Virus record (IMG/VR): IMGVR_UViG_3300035698_019258
Span: 1-20,776 of that record
DNA from: a virus
DNA length: 20,776 nt
Direction: 5' to 3' (one strand)
Shown here in pieces: positions 1-7,203 of this stretch. The position numbers and the translations under genes are program-made. The notes under the pieces were generated by a model that had not been told where the DNA came from, did not search any database, and saw only the letters and a program-made list of their open reading frames with translations. Each line of letters opens with the position of its first letter. Position 1 is the first letter of the stretch.

Positions 1-1129
1 AATAACTAACAATCTTTAGAGGTGTTGAACTATCAGCATTACTCATATCTGCAAATGTCAAGACATTTGTTGTGCCTTGCATATAAGTTTGAGAATCTCT
101 CTGGCTCTTTTCTATTCTGGCTAAAATTTCATTTCTATTCTTAACTAATTTAGCATAAGCAGTATTGGTGACTTGCAGGGTTAGATATTCTTCTCCATTG
201 TTCATCCCTTTTTCCATGCCCACTATTCTTACACTTTCATTATCAAGACCCTGAGATTTTGCATTTAAAGTTATTACATCTCCACTGATTAAATTTTGAT
301 TAGGATTTAAAACTTCAAAATCATAAATTTTAACAGGGTCTTTGTAAGTTGCTACAAGTGCATTGGCCAAAGTATTTGCTTCACTAACACTTATCACACT
401 TGAATCTTTGTGGATTTTTCTAATAGTGCCATAAGTTGCTTTGCTTGATGCATCTTGACCTTGAGAAGTATCGCTTTTTATTTGATTTACTCCATCCCCC
501 TTCCCATAAATTCGTACATCATTCCCAATAGGATAAGATTGTGAGATTCTTATATTGCTTATTTGAATTCCTGCATTAAAAGTCGCCACACTCGTCGAGC
601 CCCCTTTATGATTTAAAATATCAACTTCAGAATTAGCATAATCTATTTGGATATCTTGCTGTGTTTTTTCTCTTAAATTTGATATGGCATTCCATAAGCT
701 ATCTGTAACCTCTTCTCTAAAATCTATATTTGTGCCTGCTTCAATAGTTCCTGCGCTTAATTTTGTACTCTCTCCCACAATGTTAGAGAATATTGTTGCG
801 CTGGCAGTGTTTTGCCAAGGGCTACTTGAATAATCTCCATTTTCCTTAGCGAGCCATATTTCATAACCAGATGCATGAGCAGAAATTCCACCGCCTTCTA
901 AAAAATCGATACTATCTATCAATCCATGAAATTCTAATGTCCCATTCCTATAAATGTAAACTTCTGATCCTATTTCTATAAGACTTCTCTTGCTCTCACT
1001 CGAACTAGTTAGCTTAATATTCGCCTCGTTAATGTTGCTTAATTTATCAGAATAATTAAATCCTGCATCAGCTATTACTGTGCCCTCTTCATTTGAAAGA
1101 TTTTTGAATTTTATAATAAAGCTACTCAT
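1..1129 (-). CDS. Baseplate hub / tail-associated protein, N-terminal part (truncated by window edge)
   Basis: An open frame of 376 codons starts at the ATG at 1127-1129 and is still open at base 1, so the C-terminus is missing. The protein starts MSSFIIKFKNLSNEEG. It then has a beta-rich region with EVYIYRNGTLEFHGLIDSID around residues 60-80, a stretch near residues 110-190 containing an FREEVTDSLWNAISNLREKT segment, and later GNDVRIYGKGDG and SGDVITLNAKSQG. This layout (a small beta domain with a G-x-I-D-S turn, then a helical SLWNAI-type region, then an OB-like domain) is what tail hub proteins of siphoviruses (gp27/Tal-like, ReqiPepy6 gp37-like) look like, and the position after tape measure and distal-tail candidates agrees. 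The start is 5 bases after the previous stop. The family call is from pattern and order, not from a search. Confidence 0.65.
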   Translation of the reverse strand, partial: MSSFIIKFKNLSNEEGTVIADAGFNYSDKLSNINEANIKLTSSSESKRSLIEIGSEVYIYRNGTLEFHGLIDSIDFLEGGGISAHASGYEIWLAKENGDYSSSPWQNTASATIFSNIVGESTKLSAGTIEAGTNIDFREEVTDSLWNAISNLREKTQQDIQIDYANSEVDILNHKGGSTSVATFNAGIQISNIRISQSYPIGNDVRIYGKGDGVNQIKSDTSQGQDASSKATYGTIRKIHKDSSVISVSEANTLANALVATYKDPVKIYDFEVLNPNQNLISGDVITLNAKSQGLDNESVRIVGMEKGMNNGEEYLTLQVTNTAYAKLVKNRNEILARIEKSQRDSQTYMQGTTNVLTFADMSNADSSTPLKIVSY

Positions 1130-1134
1130 TTTTA

Positions 1135-1917
1135 TTACGCACTATATGCATTCCTGAATTTTATTGTATAACCTGCGTTAAAATTAGATACTGAAAAAGT
1201 TGAAGTGCTGGCTCCTGATGCTAATTGTAAAATCCCAAAACCATCAGTAGTTCTAACACTTTTTATTTGCGAGCCCGCAACAGTTGCATAATTATATTCT
1301 GTCACAAATACGCCATCACCACTATCAACCATTTCAATAAATTTAATTATAACTGTCTGACCAGTTGTTAATGAAGAATTTGGAATTGTGATTTCATTTC
1401 CTAAACCATCACTAATAATAATATCACTAGCCCCACTCGTGACTACTCCTTGAATCTCCTCGATAAAAGTGGTTATATTTCCATCATTAGTTCTATGAGC
1501 TCCGCCATTTGTATAAGTCTGTTGGGTATCATCAAAAAGCACTCCAACCACAGTTTCAAATGTTGCAACATAATCCACAAAATTAGTTCTTCCCCCACTA
1601 TGAGTTTTTTTAACTTCTCTCCCGACACCTAAATAAAATTTATCAGATTCAAAATAAAGTTTTTTAAGTTTGTAAGTTTCCATAAAGTGTCCGCTTAAAG
1701 TTCTATAATCTGTATTTTTATTTGCTCCAAAAAAATGTCCTGTCATCACGATTGTTTTTGGTGATACTCCTCCGCCACTGACAAAGATATGATATCTTTG
1801 ATAATCGATGTTTGTTATTGTATGATTTGAACTGATTGAATCATCGAAGGTATTTGGATTATTTGGAAAATTAAAAGTGTTTGCTGTCCCACTATAATTT
1901 TCTATTTTCATTGTCAT
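1135..1917 (-). CDS. Distal tail protein candidate (Dit-like)
   Basis: This 260-residue protein would sit at the tip of the tail tube, where it would join the tube to the baseplate hub. Evidence is mainly positional: it lies directly after the tape measure and before the hub. The N-terminal half (about residues 1-150) is beta-rich and includes VSPKTIVMTGHFFG and a KLKKLYFESDKFYLGVG stretch, similar in style to the N-terminal ring-forming domain of Dit proteins. The C-terminal half (about 155-260) is rich in Gly, Ser and Thr and looks like a separate jelly-roll or adhesin-type domain. The first ATG (1915-1917) overlaps the tape-measure stop in an ATGA, and a GAGG lies 7 bases upstream, so this start is preferred over the second Met three codons on. 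A tail-tip adhesin is the main alternative. Confidence 0.55.
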   Translation of the reverse strand: MTMKIENYSGTANTFNFPNNPNTFDDSISSNHTITNIDYQRYHIFVSGGGVSPKTIVMTGHFFGANKNTDYRTLSGHFMETYKLKKLYFESDKFYLGVGREVKKTHSGGRTNFVDYVATFETVVGVLFDDTQQTYTNGGAHRTNDGNITTFIEEIQGVVTSGASDIIISDGLGNEITIPNSSLTTGQTVIIKFIEMVDSGDGVFVTEYNYATVAGSQIKSVRTTDGFGILQLASGASTSTFSVSNFNAGYTIKFRNAYSA

Positions 1918-2750
1918 ATTATATCCTCATACGAAAGCGATTCATACTTTCTGTTCATTTTTTTAAAAGGATTCCAGCCAAAAGGTCCCATTCCAAAAAG
2001 TGATGGACTATTAAATCCAAGAACAGGATTATCTCTTCCAAATCCAACTAATCCTGCGGCTCCTAATCCCCCTATTAATGCACCTATCCCAGCGCCCCCT
2101 AGGGCCCCTATTGGTCCGCCGAATGCTCCAATTGCTGCACCAACCCCTGCTCCTGCCAAAGCTCCACCACCTGCTCCAATTAATCCGGCTGTTATCTCTG
2201 GCCCTAATAATTTAACAGCTCCTTTTCCCATTGATCCTACAAGTTTGAATAGCTTGTCTATAATTGGAGATTTTTCTCTTAATTTTTCAAGACCTGATTT
2301 TACATCATTTAATTTTTGAGCAAGTCCTCCCATAGCATCTCTCCATCCTTCTATAACTGTGCTTACAAACCATCCTAAAGGTCCTTCTGCATTTTCAACA
2401 CTATCCACAAAAGAAGAAAAAGTATCTGCTGCAAAATCAAATGCTGGCTTTAATGTTCTCCCTAAAGACCTGCTTAACTCTCCAGTTTTCACTTTTATTT
2501 TAGCCATAGCTCCTGCAACTGCTGGTGATCCTTTTGCTAATGTTGTCATCATTCCTGTGCCAGCCAATCCAAGCCCCACAAAAGCAAGACTCATTTTTCC
2601 CAATAAAGAAGATATCCTTACAAGGTCTCCATGCACTGGTTTACTGCTATCACTAATACTTTTCATTCCGCCTCTGATTCTATTTACACCAGCATCTATT
2701 TGAGCGGTGTTTATTGTTCCAGCGATTTCTAATTTTCCTACTTCTACCAT
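1914..2750 (-). CDS. Short tape measure protein candidate
   Basis: This 278-residue protein follows the frameshifted tail chaperone, the invariable place of the tape measure gene, which sets tail length and is threaded inside the tube. Residues 1-60 are polar and helical (GVNRIRGGMKSISDSS), residues 50-75 hold a hydrophobic segment (LAFVGLGLAGTGMM), the middle is amphipathic helix, and about residues 186-240 form a long Gly/Ala-rich hydrophobic stretch (GAGGGALAGAGVGAAIGAF), as in membrane-active regions of tape measures. It is short for the family: at about 1.5 angstrom per residue it would specify a tail near 40 nm. A GAGGT lies 5 bases before the ATG. The first bases of the gene also contain the TAG that ends the chaperone extension, so the two overlap. 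Confidence 0.65.
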   Translation of the reverse strand: MVEVGKLEIAGTINTAQIDAGVNRIRGGMKSISDSSKPVHGDLVRISSLLGKMSLAFVGLGLAGTGMMTTLAKGSPAVAGAMAKIKVKTGELSRSLGRTLKPAFDFAADTFSSFVDSVENAEGPLGWFVSTVIEGWRDAMGGLAQKLNDVKSGLEKLREKSPIIDKLFKLVGSMGKGAVKLLGPEITAGLIGAGGGALAGAGVGAAIGAFGGPIGALGGAGIGALIGGLGAAGLVGFGRDNPVLGFNSPSLFGMGPFGWNPFKKMNRKYESLSYEDII

Positions 2751-3348
2751 TTTGACCTCATTCTTTCAAGTGCCTCATCAATCTTAGCCTGTCTTATTTG
2801 TTTAGTTTCTACAGCGTTGTGAATCTCAAATATTTCTATTAAGTCTCTTATCTCCATTTTTTTGAATTCATTAGGGCTTATCCCCCTTTGAAAACATTGG
2901 TATTTCATCCAAGAAAGCAGTGCATCTCTATCTTTTATTACGAATCCGTCTTTTGAGGCTGTTCCGATGAGTCTTGAAATTTTTTTTTACCTTTAGACTC
3001 TCCACTGTCTATCTTAGTGATCTCTCTTATAATTTGAGTGAATACAACGGGCTTAAGTTTACTGAGAATTTTCCATCTTTCTTCTTTATTAAGATTTTTC
3101 CACTCTTTCTCTACATTAATTATTTTTTTTATTGTCTCTTTGTCATATGGAACTTCAATAATATTTCTGGTCTTACATTCATTTAATTTGTCAAGTTTTT
3201 GAATAAGTTTTTCATCATTAGTTATTTCTGTATACTCTGAAAGCCATGAATTCTCTTCACCAGCTGTTACAGGTTTATACTTGAATATTTTCCCATCTAT
3301 TGAAAATTCAACCGCGTTCTCGTCAACAAAATCATCTTCATATGCCAT
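2744..3348 (-). CDS. Tail assembly chaperone, frameshifted long form (gpGT-like)
   Basis: This entry is the product of a predicted -1 ribosomal frameshift. The zero frame is read from the ATG at 3346-3348 to the A-run at 2980-2988. After a slip of one base the frame stays open for 78 further codons until TAG at 2744-2746, just inside the tape measure gene. The fusion would have 201 residues. The extension begins ISRLIGTASKDGF and continues through ALLSWMKYQCFQRGI, a helical EFKKMEIRDLIEIFEI part and a charged end ERMRSKW. This copies the lambda G/GT arrangement, in which the short and long chaperones hold the tape measure before the tube polymerises. Without the shift, 2751-2937 would be a gap with no gene. 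A separately started gene from an internal ATG (WMKYQ) is less likely. Confidence 0.8.
2938..3348 (-). CDS. Tail assembly chaperone, short form (gpG-like)
   Basis: The zero-frame product has 136 residues, starting MAYEDDFVDENAVEF, with a beta-rich N-terminus (FSIDGKIFKYKPVTAGEE), a helical middle and a Lys/Ser/Gln-rich tail that ends at TAA 2938-2940. It sits between tail tube and tape measure, the standard place for gpG-type chaperones, and small acidic-then-basic proteins of this size are usual there. I place the start at the ATG 3346-3348, one base after the tail tube stop (TAAAATG junction); the longer frame from 3384 would lie inside the tail tube gene and begins with unlikely residues. 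Sequence identity to known chaperones is not recognisable by eye, so the call rests on position, size and the frameshift signal. Confidence 0.75.
   Translation of the reverse strand: MAYEDDFVDENAVEFSIDGKIFKYKPVTAGEENSWLSEYTEITNDEKLIQKLDKLNECKTRNIIEVPYDKETIKKIINVEKEWKNLNKEERWKILSKLKPVVFTQIIREITKIDSGESKGKKKFQDSSEQPQKTDS
2980..2988 (-). promoter_or_regulatory. Programmed -1 frameshift site (A9 slippery run)
   Basis: On the coding strand nine A residues follow GGT and precede TTTC. In the zero frame they are three AAA codons, so the last seven (2980-2986) form the canonical slippery heptamer A AAA AAA. Eleven bases upstream lies a Shine-Dalgarno-like GGAGAG (2998-3003), placed as in the stimulator of the bacterial dnaX frameshift. 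The -1 frame beyond it is open to 2744 while the zero frame stops after 13 more sense codons. Confidence 0.78.
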
Positions 3349-3349
3349 T

Positions 3350-4315
3350 TTAAAAATATACCGCCAAGCTATCTGTTGCAACAATAGTTGTAGATAATGG
3401 AGCCCCTACAACATCCTGAGTATTTATTCCCTCAAGATTAGTCGGAGCATTGACACTTTCAAGGAAAAGATTTGTAAAAGTAAAAACTACATCATCACTC
3501 GCTCCCCTGATTATCTCTAATTTATTTGTTCCTGAAACATTAACCGCAGCAATCCAATCATCTGTAAATGTAGAATCTTTTTGATTAATATTCAAAGCTA
3601 AATTATAAGATGCTGTCTTTGGAATAGGCTCTCCTATTGTTCTGTTTAAAGAAGAATTTGCATATCTGCTATCCTCTTCATCTATCCCATTGTCTATTGA
3701 TAATTCTCCATTATTGACTTCTACAAATTCGCTACTGCTCCAAGTTAATTTAACATGATGAAATTTAAAGCCGTCATCTGTTGGAGCTGATACACTTGAA
3801 ACGCTTGTTCCTTTTGAAATAGATTTTGCCATACATTCCGCCTCAATTGTTATAAGTCCGTCAGTGTCCCCAGTACCTTTTGAAAATCTTAAAGTCAATC
3901 TTTTGATAACGCATCCTGTCAAAGTTATTACTTCGTTTGTGGACCCTCTTTTAGCCCATTCACATGTAAATGATTTCACTGCATCACTTAAAGAAAAAGT
4001 ATGTGTGTAAGGATCTGCTCCGGTATTTACTACAGAACCATGAGCACAAAACATTAAGAATTTCCAGTTGACAGGTGTGAAATTTAAAGTAAATTTATAT
4101 TGTAATGGTCCTTGCTCTAAATCTTCTATTTCCCTGGTATCTGATCCAGCACTTAATATTTTCTGCCATCCTTGACTAAAATCTGGAGTTAATGTTACAT
4201 TCTTCCCAACAATTTCACCATCATTTGCGATTGTATTTCCGCCTAAAAGTCCATATCCGCCAGCTTCATCTACCCATGCAATCTGCTCTCTTTGGCCTAA
4301 ATACATTTCTACCAT
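3350..4315 (-). CDS. Major tail tube protein
   Basis: This 321-residue protein is predicted to polymerise into the tail tube. It is almost wholly beta-strand in character, with alternating segments such as LQYKFTLNFTPVNWKFLMF, VITLTGCVIKRLTLRFSKG and GLITIEAECMAKSI, and a second half (about 195-321) with ASYNLALNINQKDSTF and DVVFTFTNLFLESV. The motif of a strand pair followed by a TGC/VIKRLTL strand and an IEAECMA strand resembles the tube domain of siphovirus major tail proteins. It lies just before the chaperone pair, as expected. Its ATG overlaps the preceding stop (TAATG), which points to coupled translation. It is somewhat longer than a minimal tube protein, so the C-terminal part may be a surface Ig-like domain. 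Confidence 0.75.
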   Translation of the reverse strand: MVEMYLGQREQIAWVDEAGGYGLLGGNTIANDGEIVGKNVTLTPDFSQGWQKILSAGSDTREIEDLEQGPLQYKFTLNFTPVNWKFLMFCAHGSVVNTGADPYTHTFSLSDAVKSFTCEWAKRGSTNEVITLTGCVIKRLTLRFSKGTGDTDGLITIEAECMAKSISKGTSVSSVSAPTDDGFKFHHVKLTWSSSEFVEVNNGELSIDNGIDEEDSRYANSSLNRTIGEPIPKTASYNLALNINQKDSTFTDDWIAAVNVSGTNKLEIIRGASDDVVFTFTNLFLESVNAPTNLEGINTQDVVGAPLSTTIVATDSLAVYF

Positions 4316-4998
4316 TATATCTCACCTACATTTATTGTGTTCATTTCAAAATCGAAAACTTTATGATGGACTTGTAATTCTTCATTAAAAGGAAGGTCTT
4401 GGATGTGTCCAGGTCTATAATTAAATAAAGCAGGGTATAATTCGTCAATACTTGATCTAAATGATTCAATAACTTTTAATCCAATATATTCAGCTAACTT
4501 ATCTCCTTCATATTTTACACCATCTATTGTTGCAACATAATCTTCTGCTGTCCATACATCTATTTGAAATAATATTGTTGTTTGAATATCAGAATTATAC
4601 TGGCCTAATCTCTCACCACTTCCATCAACAATTAAAATATTCATTCTAGGAAAAGAAGTTTTGCTTAATGTTGTTAATGGCTTATCTGGATAAACCCAAT
4701 TTGATGTTCCATATTTATAAGTGATATCAACATTGTCTGTCCCGTTTGGAGTAGCAGAAAAAAATATAATTTTTTGATTTTGAAAATCAACATAATAATC
4801 CTTCCATTTAATTTGATCCACTCCATCAACTGTTAAGCCTGTTATTGCAGACATTTTTCCAGAAGAAGGAGATAATGAAAATTCTGTCCCGCCACCATCA
4901 AATTCTTCAGTAGTTGAGCTTTCTGCTCGTGAACGTGGATCTGTCAAATTCTTTCTTAAAAAATCTACAATAATATTTTTTGGACTTATCGTCGCCAT
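4315..4998 (-). CDS. Tail terminator / tail completion protein candidate
   Basis: This 227-residue protein starts the fourth proposed transcription unit. Residues 1-30 and 110-227 resemble tail terminator proteins: an N-terminal helix (NIIVDFLRKNL), a strand with FPRMNILIVDGSGERLG, a Q-strand (TTILFQIDVWTAED) and a helix with YIGLKVIESFRSS, ending in beta-strands. Between them about residues 32-108 look like an inserted beta domain with TEFSLSPSSGKMSAI, VDGVDQIKW, YYVDFQNQKIIFFSATPNG and VDITYKYG. Terminators cap the tail tube at the head end. The gene has a GAGGT 5 bases before the ATG. The placement between the gp10-like protein and the tail tube supports the role; the inserted domain is unusual. 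Confidence 0.6.
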   Translation of the reverse strand: MATISPKNIIVDFLRKNLTDPRSRAESSTTEEFDGGGTEFSLSPSSGKMSAITGLTVDGVDQIKWKDYYVDFQNQKIIFFSATPNGTDNVDITYKYGTSNWVYPDKPLTTLSKTSFPRMNILIVDGSGERLGQYNSDIQTTILFQIDVWTAEDYVATIDGVKYEGDKLAEYIGLKVIESFRSSIDELYPALFNYRPGHIQDLPFNEELQVHHKVFDFEMNTINVGEI

Positions 4999-5017
4999 TT
5001 TTACCTCTTGGATTTGA

Positions 5018-5063
5018 TTAGGCCTCTTGACCTAAGTATTAATGCCCTAAGATCGTTAGGGCA
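5018..5063 (-). promoter_or_regulatory. Leader with two overlapping-choice hairpins before the tail unit
   Basis: On the coding strand, arms TGCCCTAA and TTAGGGCA (5043-5063) form a perfect 8-bp stem with a 5-base loop. A second pair, TTAGG and CCTAA (5018-5035), forms a weaker stem. Because all arms share CCTAA or TTAGG, the first arm could also pair with the third, giving alternative folds. The stems lie between the predicted start site near 5067 and the ribosome binding site. They could regulate or stabilise the tail-unit mRNA, or form a protein site on the DNA. Confidence 0.45.
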
Positions 5064-5089
5064 GGTTAGAATTATTAACTCAAATAATA

Positions 5090-5121
5090 TTATAAAGAAT
5101 ATTGCTCAAAAAGAGAATATT
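5090..5121 (-). promoter_or_regulatory. Promoter/operator element, copy 1
   Basis: This 32-base element is identical to the copy at 10716-10747. On the coding strand it has AATATT and AATATT half-sites 12 bases apart, an inner CTC-TTTTT-GAG inverted repeat and then a TTTATAA box (5090-5096). It starts 5 bases after the stop of the gp10-like gene. An archaeal TATA box here would place transcription start near 5067, giving a leader of about 70 bases to the tail terminator candidate. It could alternatively act as a hairpin that ends or processes the upstream mRNA. Confidence 0.65.
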
Positions 5122-5126
5122 CTTTT

Positions 5127-5555
5127 TTATGGTCCTTCAAATATTCTATTAAAACTATCCTTGACTTTTTTATTTTTAACTTGCTCTAAAGCAGGCCTCA
5201 TAAATGGTTGAGCATTTGTTCCTAATCTTCTTATTTTTTCTGCTACTGCACCAGCCGCATCTTCATCTCCAAGTTTTCTTCTAGCCCAAGACTTTAATTC
5301 TTTTGCACTTACAACATGTGGCGATGTTCCATATTCTACATCACCAGCATAATTCACAGTTGCAACCAAAAGATATTTTATACTTCCAGGAAGAGAAGGA
5401 AATAATTTTATAGAATTTCTTAATCTTCCAGTGTCTACAGGTGCATTTTGTTTTGCTATTTTTTGCATATCAAGCATAGCCCTGAATAAAACCCTTTTTA
5501 GTTTTTCATTTACGTCTCTATCCTTCATACTAAATTCAGCTGATATGCCAGTCAT
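5127..5555 (-). CDS. HK97 gp10-like head-tail / tail component
   Basis: This 142-residue protein belongs to the HK97 gp10-like family, which acts at the head-tail junction or as a tail completion factor. The signature is clear: a long N-terminal helix (VLFRAMLDMQKIAKQNAPVDTGRLRNSI), with the hallmark APVDTGRLRNSI about residues 38-50, then a strand with YAGDVEYGTSPHVV near residues 68-82 and the C-terminal NAQPFMRPALEQ about 113-124. These are the usual landmarks in the usual order, and the length is typical. It starts one base after the previous stop (TAAAATG junction). It is the last gene of the protease-capsid unit and is followed directly by the repeated promoter-like element. Confidence 0.9.
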   Translation of the reverse strand: MTGISAEFSMKDRDVNEKLKRVLFRAMLDMQKIAKQNAPVDTGRLRNSIKLFPSLPGSIKYLLVATVNYAGDVEYGTSPHVVSAKELKSWARRKLGDEDAAGAVAEKIRRLGTNAQPFMRPALEQVKNKKVKDSFNRIFEGP

Positions 5556-5556
5556 T

Positions 5557-5934
5557 TTAAGAATCCAATCCTATATTTTTTAAAACAGATGATATAAAAA
5601 TTATATCACTTCCAACTTTTCTATTTCCGAGAATTGATTCAACTCTCCATCTTTTGCTTGTACTTACTTCTTCAATTATATCCCCTTCATCCAAGTCAAT
5701 ATTTCCGCTGACAAAAAATTTTACATTCCCAGAAACCGCAAGCCCCATTTCTCTTATTTGCCTGTCTTTTTCAGTGATTCTTTGCATTATTCCTTGTATT
5801 GCCGTCGATGATTCGCTTGCGTCTGTCTTCCCACCCATAGTATCAAGGGTATCAGTTATTTTTATTAAATTAAAATTCCCACCGAAATCACTTAAAGGTC
5901 CATCTTCAAAATCAGAACTTGTTATACCTGCCAT
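5557..5934 (-). CDS. Head closure (stopper) protein candidate
   Basis: This 125-residue protein lies between the connector adaptor and the gp10-like gene, where the stopper of siphovirus necks is normally encoded. After an N-terminal extended part it has helices about residues 40-65 (IQGIMQRITEKDRQIREMG) and then a small beta-barrel with VKFFVSGNIDLDEGDIIEEV and the KRWRVESILG strand, the GDII...W-x-V pattern common in head closure proteins. Its ATG overlaps the upstream stop as TAATG. The neighbour order adaptor, stopper, gp10-like, terminator, tube is the standard one. The sequence alone would not be decisive. Confidence 0.62.
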   Translation of the reverse strand: MAGITSSDFEDGPLSDFGGNFNLIKITDTLDTMGGKTDASESSTAIQGIMQRITEKDRQIREMGLAVSGNVKFFVSGNIDLDEGDIIEEVSTSKRWRVESILGNRKVGSDIIFISSVLKNIGLDS

Positions 5935-6758
5935 TAGAATATTGCCGGTCTTCTATCCACTCTACTGAGAATTTCTCGCGCTTCTTTCTGCAATTGAAGT
6001 GCAGTCTCTCTCCATTGAGTATATGGCTCCCCCTTTTGAACATGAAATTCCCCAAGAGTGTATCCTGTAATATCTTTAAAAGATTCTCCAACGACTCTCG
6101 CAACAAGAGCAATACCAGAAATAAGCCTCATTAATTTTTTGATAACCTCACTTACTTCTAACTTTATAACTGTGCTTCCATTTTCATGACTAAAACTTAA
6201 ATTATCTACTGTAATCTGATTTGTTGTAACTGCTGTTATTTTTGCCGCCTCTTTATTTCCATCCATCCCATAAATTTCAATCCAGTCATTTGCAGTAAAT
6301 CCTGATTCGCTTGCAACACCTAAATCTATAGAAGAACCAGGAATTGAAGCACTTGTTATTGAAGTTTGTGTATTGCTTTCTTCTAACCATCCATGAACAT
6401 ACTTAATTATAATTGACTTTTGTTTTCCTTTAAATCTTGTTGTCTCAGGAGATCCATTTAAATTAAGTTCTAATTTTCCGCTTTGTTTTGTAATAAAAAC
6501 ATTTCCGTCAATAGTTATATCTGTCCCATCAATTTTAAGTTCCTTTAATGCTAAAAGAGGATTCTTCATAACTAAAATTCTATTTGTATAATTTCCGTCT
6601 AGAATGTCTATTCTTTCTTTTGGAGTAAATGAAGCATTCAAATATTTTTCAACTTCTGCCTCAGCTTCAGCAATTGTTTCTGTAACATCAGCATCTGGTA
6701 CTAAGTCAAGAGTTACTCCACTTATTCTTCTCACCTCAGCTATTGTTGTTAAACTCAT
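5934..6758 (-). CDS. Head-tail connector (gp6-like adaptor) with inserted beta domain
   Basis: This 274-residue protein should form the adaptor ring below the portal. The N-terminus has SLTTIAEVRRISGV and a helix with ETIAEAEAEVEKYLNASF (about residues 25-43), which is the typical opening of gp6-like connectors, followed by RILVMKNPLLALKELKIDG. The C-terminus has the matching helices VIKKLMRLISGIALVARVVG and ALQLQKEAREILSRV. Between them, about residues 130-200, is an extra beta domain (ASIPGSSIDLGVASESGF, DWIEIYGMDG, AAKITAV), so the protein is longer than minimal adaptors. An AGGAGG sits 5 bases before the ATG, and the start follows the preceding stop by one base. Confidence 0.75.
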   Translation of the reverse strand: MSLTTIAEVRRISGVTLDLVPDADVTETIAEAEAEVEKYLNASFTPKERIDILDGNYTNRILVMKNPLLALKELKIDGTDITIDGNVFITKQSGKLELNLNGSPETTRFKGKQKSIIIKYVHGWLEESNTQTSITSASIPGSSIDLGVASESGFTANDWIEIYGMDGNKEAAKITAVTTNQITVDNLSFSHENGSTVIKLEVSEVIKKLMRLISGIALVARVVGESFKDITGYTLGEFHVQKGEPYTQWRETALQLQKEAREILSRVDRRPAIF

Positions 6759-6759
6759 T

Positions 6760-6960
6760 TTATCCTCCTAAAAATGTCACTATTAATCCGGTTGTTAGAC
6801 TTCCCAATAAAGTGATTAGAATAGTAGCCCATATCGGCAGTCTTTTAGAATAATGATTTACTAAATTATCAATATCTATTCGTATTGATTTGATATCTTC
6901 TTTTATCTCATTAATCATAATACGATTTTCTCTAGCTAAGATATTATTTTTCGGCGCCAT
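6760..6960 (-). CDS. Small membrane protein, XhlA-like
   Basis: This 66-residue protein has a charged amphipathic N-terminal helix with heptad-like spacing (EIKEDIKSIRIDIDNLV, residues 18-34), a short basic turn (SKR), and one strong transmembrane segment about residues 41-65 (IWATILITLLGSLTTG). That plan, a coiled-coil of about 35 residues and a C-terminal anchor, is the one of XhlA-type and similar holin-accessory proteins. In the capsid operon it could instead be an assembly factor or virion membrane anchor. I use ATG 6958-6960 (MAPKNN) because the longer frame begins with TTG at 6969. Function is not certain. Confidence 0.55.
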   Translation of the reverse strand: MAPKNNILARENRIMINEIKEDIKSIRIDIDNLVNHYSKRLPIWATILITLLGSLTTGLIVTFLGG

Positions 6961-6974
6961 GGTATTCAAGGAAT

Positions 6975-7202
6975 TTATTTATCTGATTCTTTCTCTGTGG
7001 AATCTTCAAACTGTTTTGTCTCTACTTTCTTGTCTGAAACTTTTCCCTCAGTTACTTTTTTATCTACAGGTTCAAACCCATAAGATAATCCAAGTTCTTT
7101 AGGCAGTTCAATGCTTTCCCCAGTTTTCACAGTCTTCCAGATGTATCCCTCTTTATTTGGCTGTCTTACTTTTCTATCTTCTAAATTGTTTTCAAATTTC
7201 AT
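6975..7202 (-). CDS. Small charged hypothetical protein
   Basis: This 75-residue protein is not recognised. Residues 1-45 look folded, with KEGYIWKTVKTGESIELPKE, reminiscent of small proteins near capsid genes that begin with a beta-hairpin and an 'I-x-L-P' strand. Residues 46-75 are a low-complexity Lys/Glu/Asp/Ser tail that is probably disordered. It starts one base after the upstream stop (TAAAATG) and lies between a decoration-like protein and a membrane protein. An accessory head protein is a guess from context. Confidence 0.6.
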   Translation of the reverse strand: MKFENNLEDRKVRQPNKEGYIWKTVKTGESIELPKELGLSYGFEPVDKKVTEGKVSDKKVETKQFEDSTEKESDK

Positions 7203-7203
7203 T

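Noticed and set aside
2359-2703. A 114-residue plus-strand frame opposite the tape measure
   Set aside because: It lies wholly within a better-supported gene, has no ribosome binding site and its sequence is the antisense of Gly/Ala-rich codons.
5937-5946. AGAATATTGC, a 10-base match to the promoter element
   Set aside because: Only half of the element, no TATA box beside it and it lies over the connector-stopper junction; chance in AT-rich DNA.
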